From contig NZ_KE383937.1 in the NCBI RefSeq assembly GCF_000422865.1, positions 11,284 through 75,283 on the forward strand: DNA of 64,000 nucleotides, in the 5' to 3' direction. The position numbers and the translations under genes are program-made. Below the pieces are notes generated by a model. The model had not been told where the DNA came from and did not search any database. It saw only the letters and a list, made by a program, of their open reading frames with translations. Shown here one piece after another: positions 36,259 to 44,918 of this stretch (the first letter of the stretch is position 1; each line of letters starts with the position of its first letter). The DNA is from Oceanospirillum maris DSM 6286. GTDB lineage: Bacteria > Pseudomonadota > Gammaproteobacteria > Pseudomonadales > Halomonadaceae.

Positions 36259-36765
36259 ATGATTTGGCATTTAGTTGCTGCAATAGTGGTTGGTGTCGCC
36301 GCTGCAGGTGTTGCATTATTTCTAAGAAAAATAAGTGGCAAGCGCCTACCAAAGTGGATTATTCCTGTTTTTGCTGGCGTGGGGATGCTGGCATATCAAG
36401 TACATACTGAATATGACTGGTTTGATCATAAAAAAATGAGCCTTCCTGAAGGTTCCGTTGTTGTTTCTACTGAAGAGCCTGGTAGTCCTTGGCGTCCTTG
36501 GACATTTGCGATACCGATGACAACGGCCTTTACGGTTTTGGATGAGGCTAGCATTAATAGTCGTATGGTAAGTAATCAGAAAGTAATTGAATTCATGTTG
36601 TATCGCTTTGAAAAACAACATGTTGATCGCGTTAAAAACCAAGCTTTCGTCATAAACTGTGACCGTCGAGAGTTGCTTCCAATGAATCTAAAACGAGAGC
36701 TGGATATTGCTGAAGGGCGGGTTCTTGGTGAAGAAGATCCTTTGTATCAAGTTATTTGTCGATAA
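36259..36765 (+). CDS. unknown small membrane protein in the acetate locus
   Basis: I do not recognise this 168-residue protein. Residues 3-22 and about 33-48 are hydrophobic (WHLVAAIVVGVAAAGVALFL and KWIIPVFAGVGMLAYQ), so two membrane helices with a short basic loop are likely. The rest is soluble, with a mixed alpha/beta look and one cysteine in FVINCDRREL plus one near the end. A good ribosome site (GAGGA) precedes it. The position between a symporter operon and the DUF294 gene suggests a link to that module, but no function can be assigned. Confidence 0.75.
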   Translation: MIWHLVAAIVVGVAAAGVALFLRKISGKRLPKWIIPVFAGVGMLAYQVHTEYDWFDHKKMSLPEGSVVVSTEEPGSPWRPWTFAIPMTTAFTVLDEASINSRMVSNQKVIEFMLYRFEKQHVDRVKNQAFVINCDRRELLPMNLKRELDIAEGRVLGEEDPLYQVICR

Positions 36766-37057
36766 ATTATAGCGACTTAATCACTCTATTTTTTTCCTGT
36801 TCTTTGATGTGGTTATTTAAAGGCAGAGGTTGAGACTAAAGTACGGCTTAAAGCTTACCCAGAGGTTTGCTAAATTGATGGCATAACAATTTTTAACGGT
36901 GTGCATCTGAACGGTGTCTCTGACTTACCGAATACTACATTTTTACGCCAAATGTTTTTTTATGATAAAGGTTTTACTTTCGGTAATATGATCAACAGGT
37001 TCAGTTAAGCACCGTAACTGACGCATATCTCTAGCTCGCATAATAAGGATAAAATCT

Positions 37058-38893
37058 ATGAGCAATGAGTTTGATCTATCCCATCCGCCATTTGATCTGC
37101 TCAATTCGAGGGAGCAACAGCAATTAGTGTCGAGTCTTAATATTGGTTATTTCGGTAAAGATGAAACCATTATTGATGCTGGGCAAGAGGGACAGGCTGT
37201 TTATATTGTTCTGAAGGGTGCTGTTGTTGAAATTGATCCAGATGTTTTCGATAAAAACCCAGAGTCGGGTGCTATCCGTGAGTATGCCCAGGAAGATCTG
37301 TTTGGTGCTATCAGCATTATTAACGGCACTAGTCGCTATATGTTCAGAGCCATCGAAGAAACTATTGCATGGCTGCTACCAAAAACTGTTTTTCTCACCT
37401 TGCTAGAAGCCAATGAGGCTTTCGCCACTTATTTTCAAAACACCTTAGCCGAAAAGGCCAGGCTATTAGAAGTACGCCGTAGCGAGAAGCAGGGTGGAGG
37501 CGATATGTCGTCTTTCATGTTGGCTAAGGTTGGATCATCGGTTCTGCGTGAAGCGGTTATTCTTGAGTCAGGCACCTCTATCCTTGATGCAACTCGGACT
37601 ATGCGCGAGCAGCAGTCGGATTGCTTGTTGGTTAAGAGCAAGGACAATTATGGCATGGTGACTCGCACAGACCTTTTAGAAGGTGTTGTGCTGAACAATA
37701 TGAGCTTAGATTCTGATATCTGCGACTTGGCGAGCTATAACCTATTAACGGTTCAGTCAGAGGACTTCCTCTTTAATGCATTGGTCTTAATGACTCGGCA
37801 TAAAATCCAGAGGGTTGTTGTTTTTGATCATGACACATTAGCGGGTTTGGTTGAATTAACCGACGTGCTTAGTTTTTTCTCCAGTCAATCTCATGTCATC
37901 GGTTTGCAAATTGAGCGTGCGAATAACTTAGAAGAGTTGGCACGAGCAGCGCAAGGTACGACGGAATTAATTAACGGACTGGTCTCTCAAGGTGTGAAAA
38001 TTCGTTTTGCAATGGACCTGTTAGCTGCTTTAAACGGGCGTATTATTGCAAAAGCCTATGAGCAGTTGGTACCAGAAGAGATTCGCAAAAAAACCTGCTT
38101 GCTGGTTATGGGGAGTGAAGGGCGTGGTGAGCAAGTTCTAAAAACGGATCAAGATAACGCACTTATTATCGCCGATGATCTTGATTGGCCAGAATGTGCT
38201 CAAGTGATGGAGAAGTTTACCAATACGCTACTCGATTTTGGCTATCCGCTATGTCCCGGTAATATTATGGTTTCAAACCCTGAGTGGGTCATGCGTGAAT
38301 CCGAATGGAAAAAAACACTCAACCATTGGTCAGCTTCTGTTGAAGGCACAGGGTTGATGAATCTGGCTATTTTTGTTGATGCCCATGCTGTTGCTGGTAA
38401 TAGCCGTTTATTTAAACGCTTACAAAGTCATCTCTTCAACAGCTTAGAGGGTAATGAAGTCTTTTATTCCTACTTTGCAATGCCACTTAGGCGCTTTAGT
38501 ACCCCGCTGACTTTCTTTGGTGGCTTGAAAAACTCTGATGGTATGGATATTAAAAAAGGTGGAATTTTCCCTATTGTCCATGGTATTCGCACGATGACAC
38601 TGCAGTTTAAAATAAAAGAAACGAATACTTTTCTGCGACTTGAAGCCTTAGTTGAAAAAGGCTTAATGAAGAAGAAGTTTGCTGACGATTTAGCAGAAGC
38701 ACTGGCTGTAATGAGTACCCTAAGATTGCAACAACAGTTAAAAGTAGAAACTGGGCAGGCGGCTTTAGGTGAGGATAATTTGGTGTGCGCTGTTGAGCTT
38801 AATAAGCTTGATCGAGATCTTCTAAGGGAAGCGTTACATCTGGTTAAAGAGTTTAAGTCTCGAATGACGCACCGTTACCATCTTGAAAGATAA
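37058..38893 (+). CDS. cNMP-binding/CBS/DUF294 putative nucleotidyltransferase
   Basis: A 611-residue soluble signalling protein. Domains in order: a cyclic-nucleotide-binding fold (about 15-130), a CBS pair (about 150-275), a DUF294 nucleotidyltransferase domain (about 300-450), and a DUF294 C-terminal helical domain. The nucleotidyltransferase motif is seen as GSEGRGEQVLKTDQDNAL (from about residue 352), with the GS and D-x-D signature of the GlnD type. It probably adds a nucleotide to a protein or other substrate, which is unknown. The exonuclease gene starts 39 bases downstream. The same pair accompanies acetate symporters in Pseudomonas and Vibrio, as far as I recall. Confidence 0.9.
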   Translation: MSNEFDLSHPPFDLLNSREQQQLVSSLNIGYFGKDETIIDAGQEGQAVYIVLKGAVVEIDPDVFDKNPESGAIREYAQEDLFGAISIINGTSRYMFRAIEETIAWLLPKTVFLTLLEANEAFATYFQNTLAEKARLLEVRRSEKQGGGDMSSFMLAKVGSSVLREAVILESGTSILDATRTMREQQSDCLLVKSKDNYGMVTRTDLLEGVVLNNMSLDSDICDLASYNLLTVQSEDFLFNALVLMTRHKIQRVVVFDHDTLAGLVELTDVLSFFSSQSHVIGLQIERANNLEELARAAQGTTELINGLVSQGVKIRFAMDLLAALNGRIIAKAYEQLVPEEIRKKTCLLVMGSEGRGEQVLKTDQDNALIIADDLDWPECAQVMEKFTNTLLDFGYPLCPGNIMVSNPEWVMRESEWKKTLNHWSASVEGTGLMNLAIFVDAHAVAGNSRLFKRLQSHLFNSLEGNEVFYSYFAMPLRRFSTPLTFFGGLKNSDGMDIKKGGIFPIVHGIRTMTLQFKIKETNTFLRLEALVEKGLMKKKFADDLAEALAVMSTLRLQQQLKVETGQAALGEDNLVCAVELNKLDRDLLREALHLVKEFKSRMTHRYHLER

Positions 38894-38932
38894 CAATAAT
38901 GGACTATTTAGGTAAACAGTGAGGAAAGGAAC

Positions 38933-39556
38933 ATGGTACTAAAAACAATAAGAAGTGCTACCGATAAATGGGCGCATAAGGATGGCGACTATGCTTTTAT
39001 GTTTGAACCTTATGATGGGGATGAAGTTATAGCGCTTGATTGCGAAATGACGGATCTTGATCCACAAAAAGCAGAGCTGGTCTCTATTGCTGCGGTTAAG
39101 ATTAAAGGTACACAAGTACTGACCAGTGAAAAGCTGGATATAAAGTTACAGAAACCAGAAAGCCTGACAGGGGATTCAATTAAAATTCATCGTATTCGCG
39201 GTGTTGATCTTCGTGGCGGTGAAGTACTTCCTGATGCGCTTGGGCAATTGATCGACTTTATTGGTAATCGTCCTATTATGGGCTATTACATTGACTATGA
39301 TATTACGGTATTAAACCGCTTTATTCGTCCGCGCTTTGGTTTTAGTCTGCCAAATAAAACAATTGAGCTATCACACAGCTACTTAAATAAAGTAAAGCGT
39401 GCGAATCCTGAGTTACAGCCGGATCTTCATTTTGAGAAAATTGCAGAAAAGCTAGGTGTGCCTATGGTTGGGCAAAGGCACAGCGCCTTAGGTGATGCGA
39501 TTACAACAGCTTTAATGTATGTACGCCTATTGAAAGGCCCTATACCAACGAGCTAG
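38933..39556 (+). CDS. DEDDh-type 3'-5' exonuclease (DnaQ/RNase T-like)
   Basis: A 207-residue exonuclease fold. ExoI is ALDCEMTDLDP (D and E about residues 35-37), ExoII is YYIDYDITVLNRF, and ExoIII is HSALGDAITTALMYVRL with the catalytic His and Asp. This is the complete DEDDh set, so it should be active on DNA or RNA. It is too short for Pol III epsilon and lacks an epsilon C-terminal tail. Coupling with the DUF294 gene suggests a shared role, perhaps in signalling-nucleotide or RNA turnover; this is speculation. Confidence 0.88.
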   Translation: MVLKTIRSATDKWAHKDGDYAFMFEPYDGDEVIALDCEMTDLDPQKAELVSIAAVKIKGTQVLTSEKLDIKLQKPESLTGDSIKIHRIRGVDLRGGEVLPDALGQLIDFIGNRPIMGYYIDYDITVLNRFIRPRFGFSLPNKTIELSHSYLNKVKRANPELQPDLHFEKIAEKLGVPMVGQRHSALGDAITTALMYVRLLKGPIPTS

Positions 39557-39569
39557 TAACTTTTTAACC

Positions 39570-39610
39570 TTAATGAGTAAACCTTTTCAACGTTTTTAAC
39601 GAGTAAACCT
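39570..39610 (+). repeat. two-copy direct repeat, 26-bp period
   Basis: TTAATGAGTAAACCT (39570-39584) recurs as TTAACGAGTAAACCT (39596-39610). It lies between the exonuclease stop codon and its terminator. Confidence 0.75.
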
Positions 39611-39640
39611 GCATTTTTAAGAATGCTACTCTGTAAGTTT

Positions 39641-39669
39641 AGCCTGCAATTTATTGCAGGCTTTTTTTT
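39641..39669 (+). terminator. rho-independent terminator of the DUF294-exonuclease operon
   Basis: AGCCTGCAAT (39641-39650) pairs with ATTGCAGGCT (39653-39662) followed by a T-run. Confidence 0.9.
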
Positions 39670-39680
39670 ACTTATTTTTA

Positions 39681-40754
39681 TTACCAAGTGCCTTTTTGAT
39701 TTGGCAGAATCCAAGTATGAGAGAACCAGTAGAAGCGTGATGATTTGTCGTGGGGGGCCGAGCAGGTATATTCGATAGGGCCTATATCTTCATCGACTTC
39801 GCTTTTCATAACAAACTTAGGACGACTTCCACCTTCTGAAATATAAGTATCAACAGGCAGACCTTTAGAATCGTTACAGCGTAAACCACTCAGTTGATAG
39901 CTGCCTGAAAGTAGCTCTACTTCTGCTTGAGGGCGACGGTTGTCTGCTGCCAATATACTAGGCTGGGCCTTGATGCGCCGAACAGGCAGAGGTAGGCTGG
40001 ATAGCTTAACTGATAGATTGGTGATATTACTTGCCATATCGGTGGCCGTAAATCTAGGTAGGTAAGTGAGCGAGGTATAGCGACTTACTGGGCCTTGATG
40101 TAAGCCAAAACCAATGAGGCCTTTAGATTTAACGACTTTTCTCGCAACCTCATCGGCTTCTCCATCAGGATAAGCTAGCAGTGTTGGTGTTACGGCAAGA
40201 TATTTACGCAATGCGGTTTGGTTAAGGTCGATCTCTTTTTCTAAACGGGCTTGGCGCTGTTTAGGAAGCTCATTGGGCTGTGATTTAGCAAAATTGCTAC
40301 CTGTGATTCCCATAGAGCCAATCGTACCGCCTGCTTTCTGTACTTCGCGAAGTTGTTGCCAGTTCATATACAGTGGATGTTCTTTTATAATGGGTTCGGC
40401 GGCAACAAAAACGGTAAAAGGTAACTTACGAGCTGATAGGTGTTTTAGCGCATTTTGGTAAACGCTGATATAGGCGTGATCAAAGGTGATCGCGATCGTT
40501 TTATCAGGTAAAGCCTGCTTACGTTGGACACGACTGACGATTTTCTCTAATGGCCAAACGGTAAAGCCATTAGCTTTCAAGTAATCAAGATGTTTGATAA
40601 ACGCTGCTTCGGAAGCACTTTTACTAGGAGGAGTCCGTTCACTAATATGCTGGTATTGTACAACGACCGCATGACGGGCGGCGAGTACAGAATGGCTGGA
40701 GCTGATGAGTACGCAGGCCATAAGAGCGAAAAGATAATTTTTATATTGGGTCAT
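39681..40754 (-). CDS. polysaccharide deacetylase-like exported protein with degenerate metal site
   Basis: A 357-residue protein with a signal peptide cleaved near SVLA-ARH. The NodB-type fold is recognisable (TIAITFDHAYISVYQNAL, LPFTVFVAAEPI, LLAYPDGEADEVARK). The active site is not intact. The usual TFDD reads TFDH (D92, H93), and the metal-binding H-T-x-T-H motif after IGS reads M148-G-I-T-G152, so all three metal ligands are lost. It may be a carbohydrate-binding or regulatory pseudo-enzyme. A C-terminal domain of about 100 residues has no match I recognise. It overlaps the DnaJ-type gene by 4 bases. Confidence 0.82.
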   Translation of the reverse strand: MTQYKNYLFALMACVLISSSHSVLAARHAVVVQYQHISERTPPSKSASEAAFIKHLDYLKANGFTVWPLEKIVSRVQRKQALPDKTIAITFDHAYISVYQNALKHLSARKLPFTVFVAAEPIIKEHPLYMNWQQLREVQKAGGTIGSMGITGSNFAKSQPNELPKQRQARLEKEIDLNQTALRKYLAVTPTLLAYPDGEADEVARKVVKSKGLIGFGLHQGPVSRYTSLTYLPRFTATDMASNITNLSVKLSSLPLPVRRIKAQPSILAADNRRPQAEVELLSGSYQLSGLRCNDSKGLPVDTYISEGGSRPKFVMKSEVDEDIGPIEYTCSAPHDKSSRFYWFSHTWILPNQKGTW

Positions 40755-41359
40755 TGAAACGCTGCCTTTAAAATTGCCATAGCTTCGTTAATTTCTTGAA
40801 TCTTTGAGGGGTCACCGCCCCGGTCAGGGTGGTGCTGCATTGCTAATTTACGGTAACGCTTTTTGATTTCTGCAAAAGTAATAGGTTCGCAAAGTTCTAA
40901 GCATTGAAGTGCACGCTGGCTGAGCCCTCGAGTGAGGTGTTTGTCTTCTTCAATATCAACATCAACCTTTTTCCAGAAGTTGCGCAACATATCGTCCAGC
41001 TCTTCCTCCGTGGTTTCCTGTAGCACCGTCAAATCGAGATAATAGTCACGCATAGTATCTTTTTCTTCGAGTAGATCGTGACCAAACTCATAGGGGTGCA
41101 GCTGGATATTCACGGCCGATATGTCAAGAATCCAGTGTGCTTTCTTGATTAATTGGTCTTTAAGTTCATACAGGGCGTTATAAACAAGGAAGTGCGTACG
41201 GAATAGAGTCATGGTGTCCGAGAAGGTTGCTGGAGTCACTTCTATAACGCCTGTTTCGCCCAGTGCTTTGATTAAAGCGTGCTCATTAAGCCCTTCGGGG
41301 TGCGCCTCAAGAACGAGCTGAATCGTATCAAGTAGGCGTGATCGCTGTAGAGTATTCAT
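40751..41359 (-). CDS. DnaJ-domain protein (DNA-J related family)
   Basis: A 202-residue protein with an N-terminal DNA-J-related domain and a C-terminal J-domain that carries the HPD tripeptide in MQHHPDRGGDPSK (about residue 178). The J-domain is at the C-terminus, unlike classical DnaJ, and there is no G/F or zinc region. It should stimulate DnaK, with unknown clients. The ATGA overlap with the deacetylase-like gene implies coupled translation of a cytoplasmic co-chaperone and an exported protein. Confidence 0.88.
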   Translation of the reverse strand: MNTLQRSRLLDTIQLVLEAHPEGLNEHALIKALGETGVIEVTPATFSDTMTLFRTHFLVYNALYELKDQLIKKAHWILDISAVNIQLHPYEFGHDLLEEKDTMRDYYLDLTVLQETTEEELDDMLRNFWKKVDVDIEEDKHLTRGLSQRALQCLELCEPITFAEIKKRYRKLAMQHHPDRGGDPSKIQEINEAMAILKAAFQ

Positions 41360-41567
41360 TTAACGCCTATGCCCATTATCCTAACCTATCATCCTATCGT
41401 CCCATGATGGACTAAAATCAAGCGATATAAAATCAGATATCATCATAAACGCTTTAAACATCAAAGTGTTGTCATTTTTTGTGCTTTTTTATCGTGATCT
41501 TGAGTTTACAATACTGCTGAGTTTGGGTAAAAGACCCTCACCGTTTTACCCATGCTTAGGAGTGTCC

Positions 41568-42410
41568 ATGCAGGAACTATTACCGAAAGATAAACGCGAA
41601 CTCAATAAACTTCAAAAGCGTTTACGCCGTCACGTTGGGCAGGCGATTGCCGACTACAATATGATTCAAGAAGGCGATAAGGTGATGGTTTGCTTATCGG
41701 GTGGTAAAGATTCCTACACAATGTTAGACATCTTGATGAGCTTACAGAAAAGCGCACCGATAAAATTTGATCTAGTGGCCGTTAACCTTGATCAAAAACA
41801 ACCTGGCTTCCCTGAGCATATTTTACCGGAGTACCTTGTTTCAATTGGTGTTGATTACCATATCCTAGAGCGAGATACCTATAGTATCGTGCAAGAAAAA
41901 GTACCGGAAGGGAAAACAACGTGTGCGCTTTGTTCTCGCCTTCGTCGTGGATCGCTTTATGGTTTTGCTGAAGAGATTGGTGCCACTAAAATCGCCCTTG
42001 GCCATCATCGAGATGACATGTTAGAAACACTATTTTTAAATATGTTCTATGGCGGCACGTTAAAATCTATGCCACCGAAGTTGCTCAGCGATGATGGCAA
42101 AAATATTGTTATTCGTCCGTTGGCATATTGCGTTGAAGAGGAAATTGAAGCTTTTTCTGCTCTAAGGAAGTTTCCAATTATTCCGTGTAATTTATGTGGG
42201 TCTCAAGATGGACTACAGCGTCAGGTTATCAAGGAGATGTTACAGTCATGGGAAGCACAGTACCCTGGTCGCTTAGATAATATGTTCCGTGCGATGCAGC
42301 ATATAGCGCCTTCCCAGCTGGGGGATACTGAGCTGTTTGATTTCAAAAACCTAGAGCAAAAACAGTTGAAAATGCTTGCTCAGCGTATTGATATTGTTGA
42401 TGCAGGGTAG
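41568..42410 (+). CDS. ttcA: tRNA 2-thiocytidine(32) synthetase TtcA
   Basis: ATP- and Fe-S-dependent enzyme that thiolates C32 of tRNA. The start at 41568 ([18 protein letters not shown]) follows TTAGGAG; the frame is open 102 bases further upstream but that part is not TtcA-like. The PP-loop is [10 protein letters not shown], and the two Cys pairs are CALC and CNLC. Length is 280 residues (E. coli TtcA 311). It ends at a strong palindromic terminator shared with fnr. Confidence 0.95.
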   Translation: MQELLPKDKRELNKLQKRLRRHVGQAIADYNMIQEGDKVMVCLSGGKDSYTMLDILMSLQKSAPIKFDLVAVNLDQKQPGFPEHILPEYLVSIGVDYHILERDTYSIVQEKVPEGKTTCALCSRLRRGSLYGFAEEIGATKIALGHHRDDMLETLFLNMFYGGTLKSMPPKLLSDDGKNIVIRPLAYCVEEEIEAFSALRKFPIIPCNLCGSQDGLQRQVIKEMLQSWEAQYPGRLDNMFRAMQHIAPSQLGDTELFDFKNLEQKQLKMLAQRIDIVDAG

Positions 42411-42418
42411 CCAAAAAT

Positions 42419-42447
42419 AAAAAAGAGAGCCTAGGCTCTCTTTTTTA
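42419..42447. terminator. bidirectional rho-independent terminator between ttcA and fnr
   Basis: AAAAAAGAGAGCC and its perfect complement GGCTCTCTTTTTT meet at CTAG. Both strands end in T-runs, so it serves ttcA and the convergent fnr gene. Confidence 0.9.
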
Positions 42448-42505
42448 TTTGGCTGTTTTATCTGATCGCTTTATTCCATTATGTACGCTGTACGGCTCTT
42501 TCCTG

Positions 42506-43291
42506 TTAGCCTTCGTTTGCTATTTTAGGTTCTTGAATTATTTTAGATTCTTGATCAGGTAGGCCTGCAAGAATACTTAAACCTTCCATATTTAGTATGT
42601 GAACTTCCTTGCCGTTAACGGCAATTAAATTGCTGTTTTGAAAGCGAGTAAAAACACGACTAACGGTTTCTACAGCTAAGCCAAGGTAGTTGCCAATCTC
42701 ATTACGTGACATAGGTAGTCGGAATGTAAACGGCGAGTAGCCACGACGTTTAAAGCGTGTTGATAGGTTGGTCAAGAAGGTAGCAACCCGCTGCTCAGCA
42801 TTCTTTTTACTCAGTAGCATCATCATTTGTTTATCATCACGAAGCTCTCGACTCATGATGCGTAGCACTTGTGAGCGTAATTCAGGCAACTCTTTTGCCA
42901 ACTCTTCTAGGCGAGCAAAAGGAATTTCACATACAGTTGTGGTTTCTAGCGCTTTTGCGGAAACAGGATATGTTTCGCAGTCGATGCCATCTAGGCCTAC
43001 TAACTCACTTGGCAGATGAAAGTTGGTAATCTGCTCCTCACCATCGTTGGTTATGGCATAGTTTTTGATACTGCCCGAGCGGACAGCGTACACACAGTCA
43101 AAACGATCACCTTGATGGAAAAGGTGTTCACCTTTTTTCAAAGGTTGGCGACGTTTAATTATTTTATCCAGCTGGTCAATGTCTTCAAAGTTAAGTGATA
43201 TTGGCAGGCAGAGAGAACTCAAGCTGCAGGTTACACATTTAGTTTCCTTGCTAGGGTGAAAACAAATTCCCTTAAGTTGCCCTTTTGGCAT
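42506..43291 (-). CDS. fnr: FNR/ANR-type oxygen-responsive transcription regulator
   Basis: A 261-residue CRP-family regulator. The 4Fe-4S ligands are C19, C22 and C28 in KCVTCSLSSLC plus C121 in TTTVCEIPF, all in the FNR positions. The effector domain includes DGEEQITNFHLPSELVGLDGI. The recognition helix reads GLAVETVSRVFTRFQ, with the E-xx-SR pattern that reads TTGAT half-sites. Its place beside hemN and the cbb3 genes is as in Pseudomonas anr. An FNR-like box lies about 100 bases upstream. Confidence 0.96.
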   Translation of the reverse strand: MPKGQLKGICFHPSKETKCVTCSLSSLCLPISLNFEDIDQLDKIIKRRQPLKKGEHLFHQGDRFDCVYAVRSGSIKNYAITNDGEEQITNFHLPSELVGLDGIDCETYPVSAKALETTTVCEIPFARLEELAKELPELRSQVLRIMSRELRDDKQMMMLLSKKNAEQRVATFLTNLSTRFKRRGYSPFTFRLPMSRNEIGNYLGLAVETVSRVFTRFQNSNLIAVNGKEVHILNMEGLSILAGLPDQESKIIQEPKIANEG

Positions 43292-43350
43292 GTCTGAACT
43301 CCGGGCTGGTGATGACAGTATGAGTCACGAAAGCCTTTAACTAGGCGTTG

Positions 43351-43363
43351 GTTCATTATGAAC
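43351..43363. promoter_or_regulatory. 13-bp inverted repeat upstream of fnr
   Basis: GTTCAT and ATGAAC flank a single T, a perfect dyad 60 bases before the fnr start. Minus-strand CATAAT inside it could also be a -10 box. Confidence 0.4.
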
Positions 43364-43389
43364 ATTTTGCTCAATGACGCAAAGTTTTT

Positions 43390-43403
43390 TTGATGCAAAT
43401 CAG
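43390..43403. promoter_or_regulatory. FNR/ANR box upstream of fnr
   Basis: TTGATGCAAATCAG matches TTGAT-N4-ATCAA at nine of ten positions. It sits 99 bases from the fnr start, so fnr is probably autoregulated. Confidence 0.7.
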
Positions 43404-43425
43404 GTTTAACGAAAAGGTCGACAAT

Positions 43426-43456
43426 AAAAAAGGCAGGATGTTTTTATATTCCTGCC
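43426..43456 (-). terminator. rho-independent terminator of hemN
   Basis: GGCAGGA (43432-43438) and TCCTGCC (43450-43456); on the minus strand a T-run follows the stem. Confidence 0.88.
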
Positions 43457-43470
43457 CTAGGTCAGCCTGA

Positions 43471-44865
43471 TTAGATAATACGAGAATAGGATTGTGTTAG
43501 TGCTTTCTTATCAAGATATTTGTCAAAAGCCATACATACCGCACGTACTAAAAGACGGCCAGCAGGGGTTACTTTTAGTTTGTTACCGGTTAACTCGATA
43601 AGTCCGTCACGATGATGTTGCTGGAGAAACGCTAGCTCATCTTTAAAATAGGTGTCGAAATCAATATTAAAGTTGCGACTAAAGTCATCACCGTTTAGCT
43701 CAAAATGGCAGATAATTTGATTGATAACACTGCGACGCAGAAGGTCGTCGTCACTGAGTTCTAAGCCCTTAATGACGGATAATTGACCTTGATCTATCGA
43801 CTGCTCATAAGCCTCAATCGTATAGGCATTTTGGCTGTAAGTATTTGCAAGCTGACTGATAGAAGAAACGCCCATTGCGATAAGATCGCAATCAGAATGC
43901 GTGGTGTAGCCTTGAAAGTTACGGTGTAGCTTGCCTTCGGTTTGAGCGATGGACAATGTATCGTCAGGCTTGGCAAAGTGGTCCATGCCAATATAAACAT
44001 AGCCTGCCTTAACTAAGCGATTGATTGTGTGTTCAAGAATCTCAAGCTTAACCTCAGGCGTTGGTATTTCATCGGTATTAATGCGGCGCTGGGGTTTGAA
44101 GCGTTCGGGTAGATGGGCATAGTTGAAAACCGAAATTCGGTCTGGACTCATCGTAATAATGGTTTCTAAAGTTTCACTAAAGGTTGCAACGGTTTGCAGT
44201 GGCAGGCCGTAAATAAGGTCGATATTTAAGGAGCGAAAACCAAGATGCCGGGAATGATCGAGAATTTCCTGGGTCAACTCTTCTGACTGGATACGGTTCA
44301 CTGCTTTTTGCACGGCAGGGTTAAAATCTTGTACTCCAAGGCTGACACGGTTAAAGCCTAGCTCGCGCAGTAGCGCCATGGTTTCAACGGTTGCTTCTCG
44401 TGGATCAATTTCAATGGAGAAATCACCCTCGTCATCACCTTGTAGCTTAAAGGCTTCGCGTGTTTTTGCCATGAGTTCACGCATTTGATCATGGCTTAAA
44501 AATGTCGGTGTGCCGCCACCCCAATGCAGTTGTTTTACTTGGCGGTGTTCGGCATTGCTCAGGGCTGCCTGCATTTCAATTTCTTTATAAACACGCTCAA
44601 GATAAGGTTGTGCTTTAGCCGTATCTTTTGTCGCTATTTTATTACAACCGCAGTAAAAGCAGATGGTGTCGCAAAACGGAATATGAAAATACAGAGACAA
44701 AGGGCCATCGGTCTCAACACTTCGCTGAGCAGCGGCACGATACTCATTTTCACCAAACTGATCCGTAAACTGAACCGCTGTAGGGTATGAGGTGTAGCGA
44801 GGGCCGGAGATATTGTAGCGCTGGATTAGGTCGTGGTCCCACTCGATTTTTGTCTGTGTACTCAT
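43471..44865 (-). CDS. hemN: oxygen-independent coproporphyrinogen III dehydrogenase HemN
   Basis: Radical-SAM enzyme that converts coproporphyrinogen III to protoporphyrinogen IX without oxygen, supplying heme for the cbb3 oxidase under low oxygen. The cluster motif is C65-x3-C69-x2-C72 with C74 (CDTICFYCGC). Other landmarks are HWGGGTPTFL and IDLIYGLPLQT. Length is 464 residues (E. coli 457). It lies between fnr and the cco cluster, as in Pseudomonas, and its own terminator follows. Confidence 0.97.
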   Translation of the reverse strand: MSTQTKIEWDHDLIQRYNISGPRYTSYPTAVQFTDQFGENEYRAAAQRSVETDGPLSLYFHIPFCDTICFYCGCNKIATKDTAKAQPYLERVYKEIEMQAALSNAEHRQVKQLHWGGGTPTFLSHDQMRELMAKTREAFKLQGDDEGDFSIEIDPREATVETMALLRELGFNRVSLGVQDFNPAVQKAVNRIQSEELTQEILDHSRHLGFRSLNIDLIYGLPLQTVATFSETLETIITMSPDRISVFNYAHLPERFKPQRRINTDEIPTPEVKLEILEHTINRLVKAGYVYIGMDHFAKPDDTLSIAQTEGKLHRNFQGYTTHSDCDLIAMGVSSISQLANTYSQNAYTIEAYEQSIDQGQLSVIKGLELSDDDLLRRSVINQIICHFELNGDDFSRNFNIDFDTYFKDELAFLQQHHRDGLIELTGNKLKVTPAGRLLVRAVCMAFDKYLDKKALTQSYSRII

Positions 44866-44918
44866 GATAAAACCTTTTCGGCGATGCCAGTTTGCAGTGT
44901 ATAAAAATTAATCCGTGA

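Noticed and set aside
36895-36917. AACGGTGT repeated at 15 bp before the DUF294 gene
   Set aside because: Only eight bases are shared, which is too little to call a repeat element.
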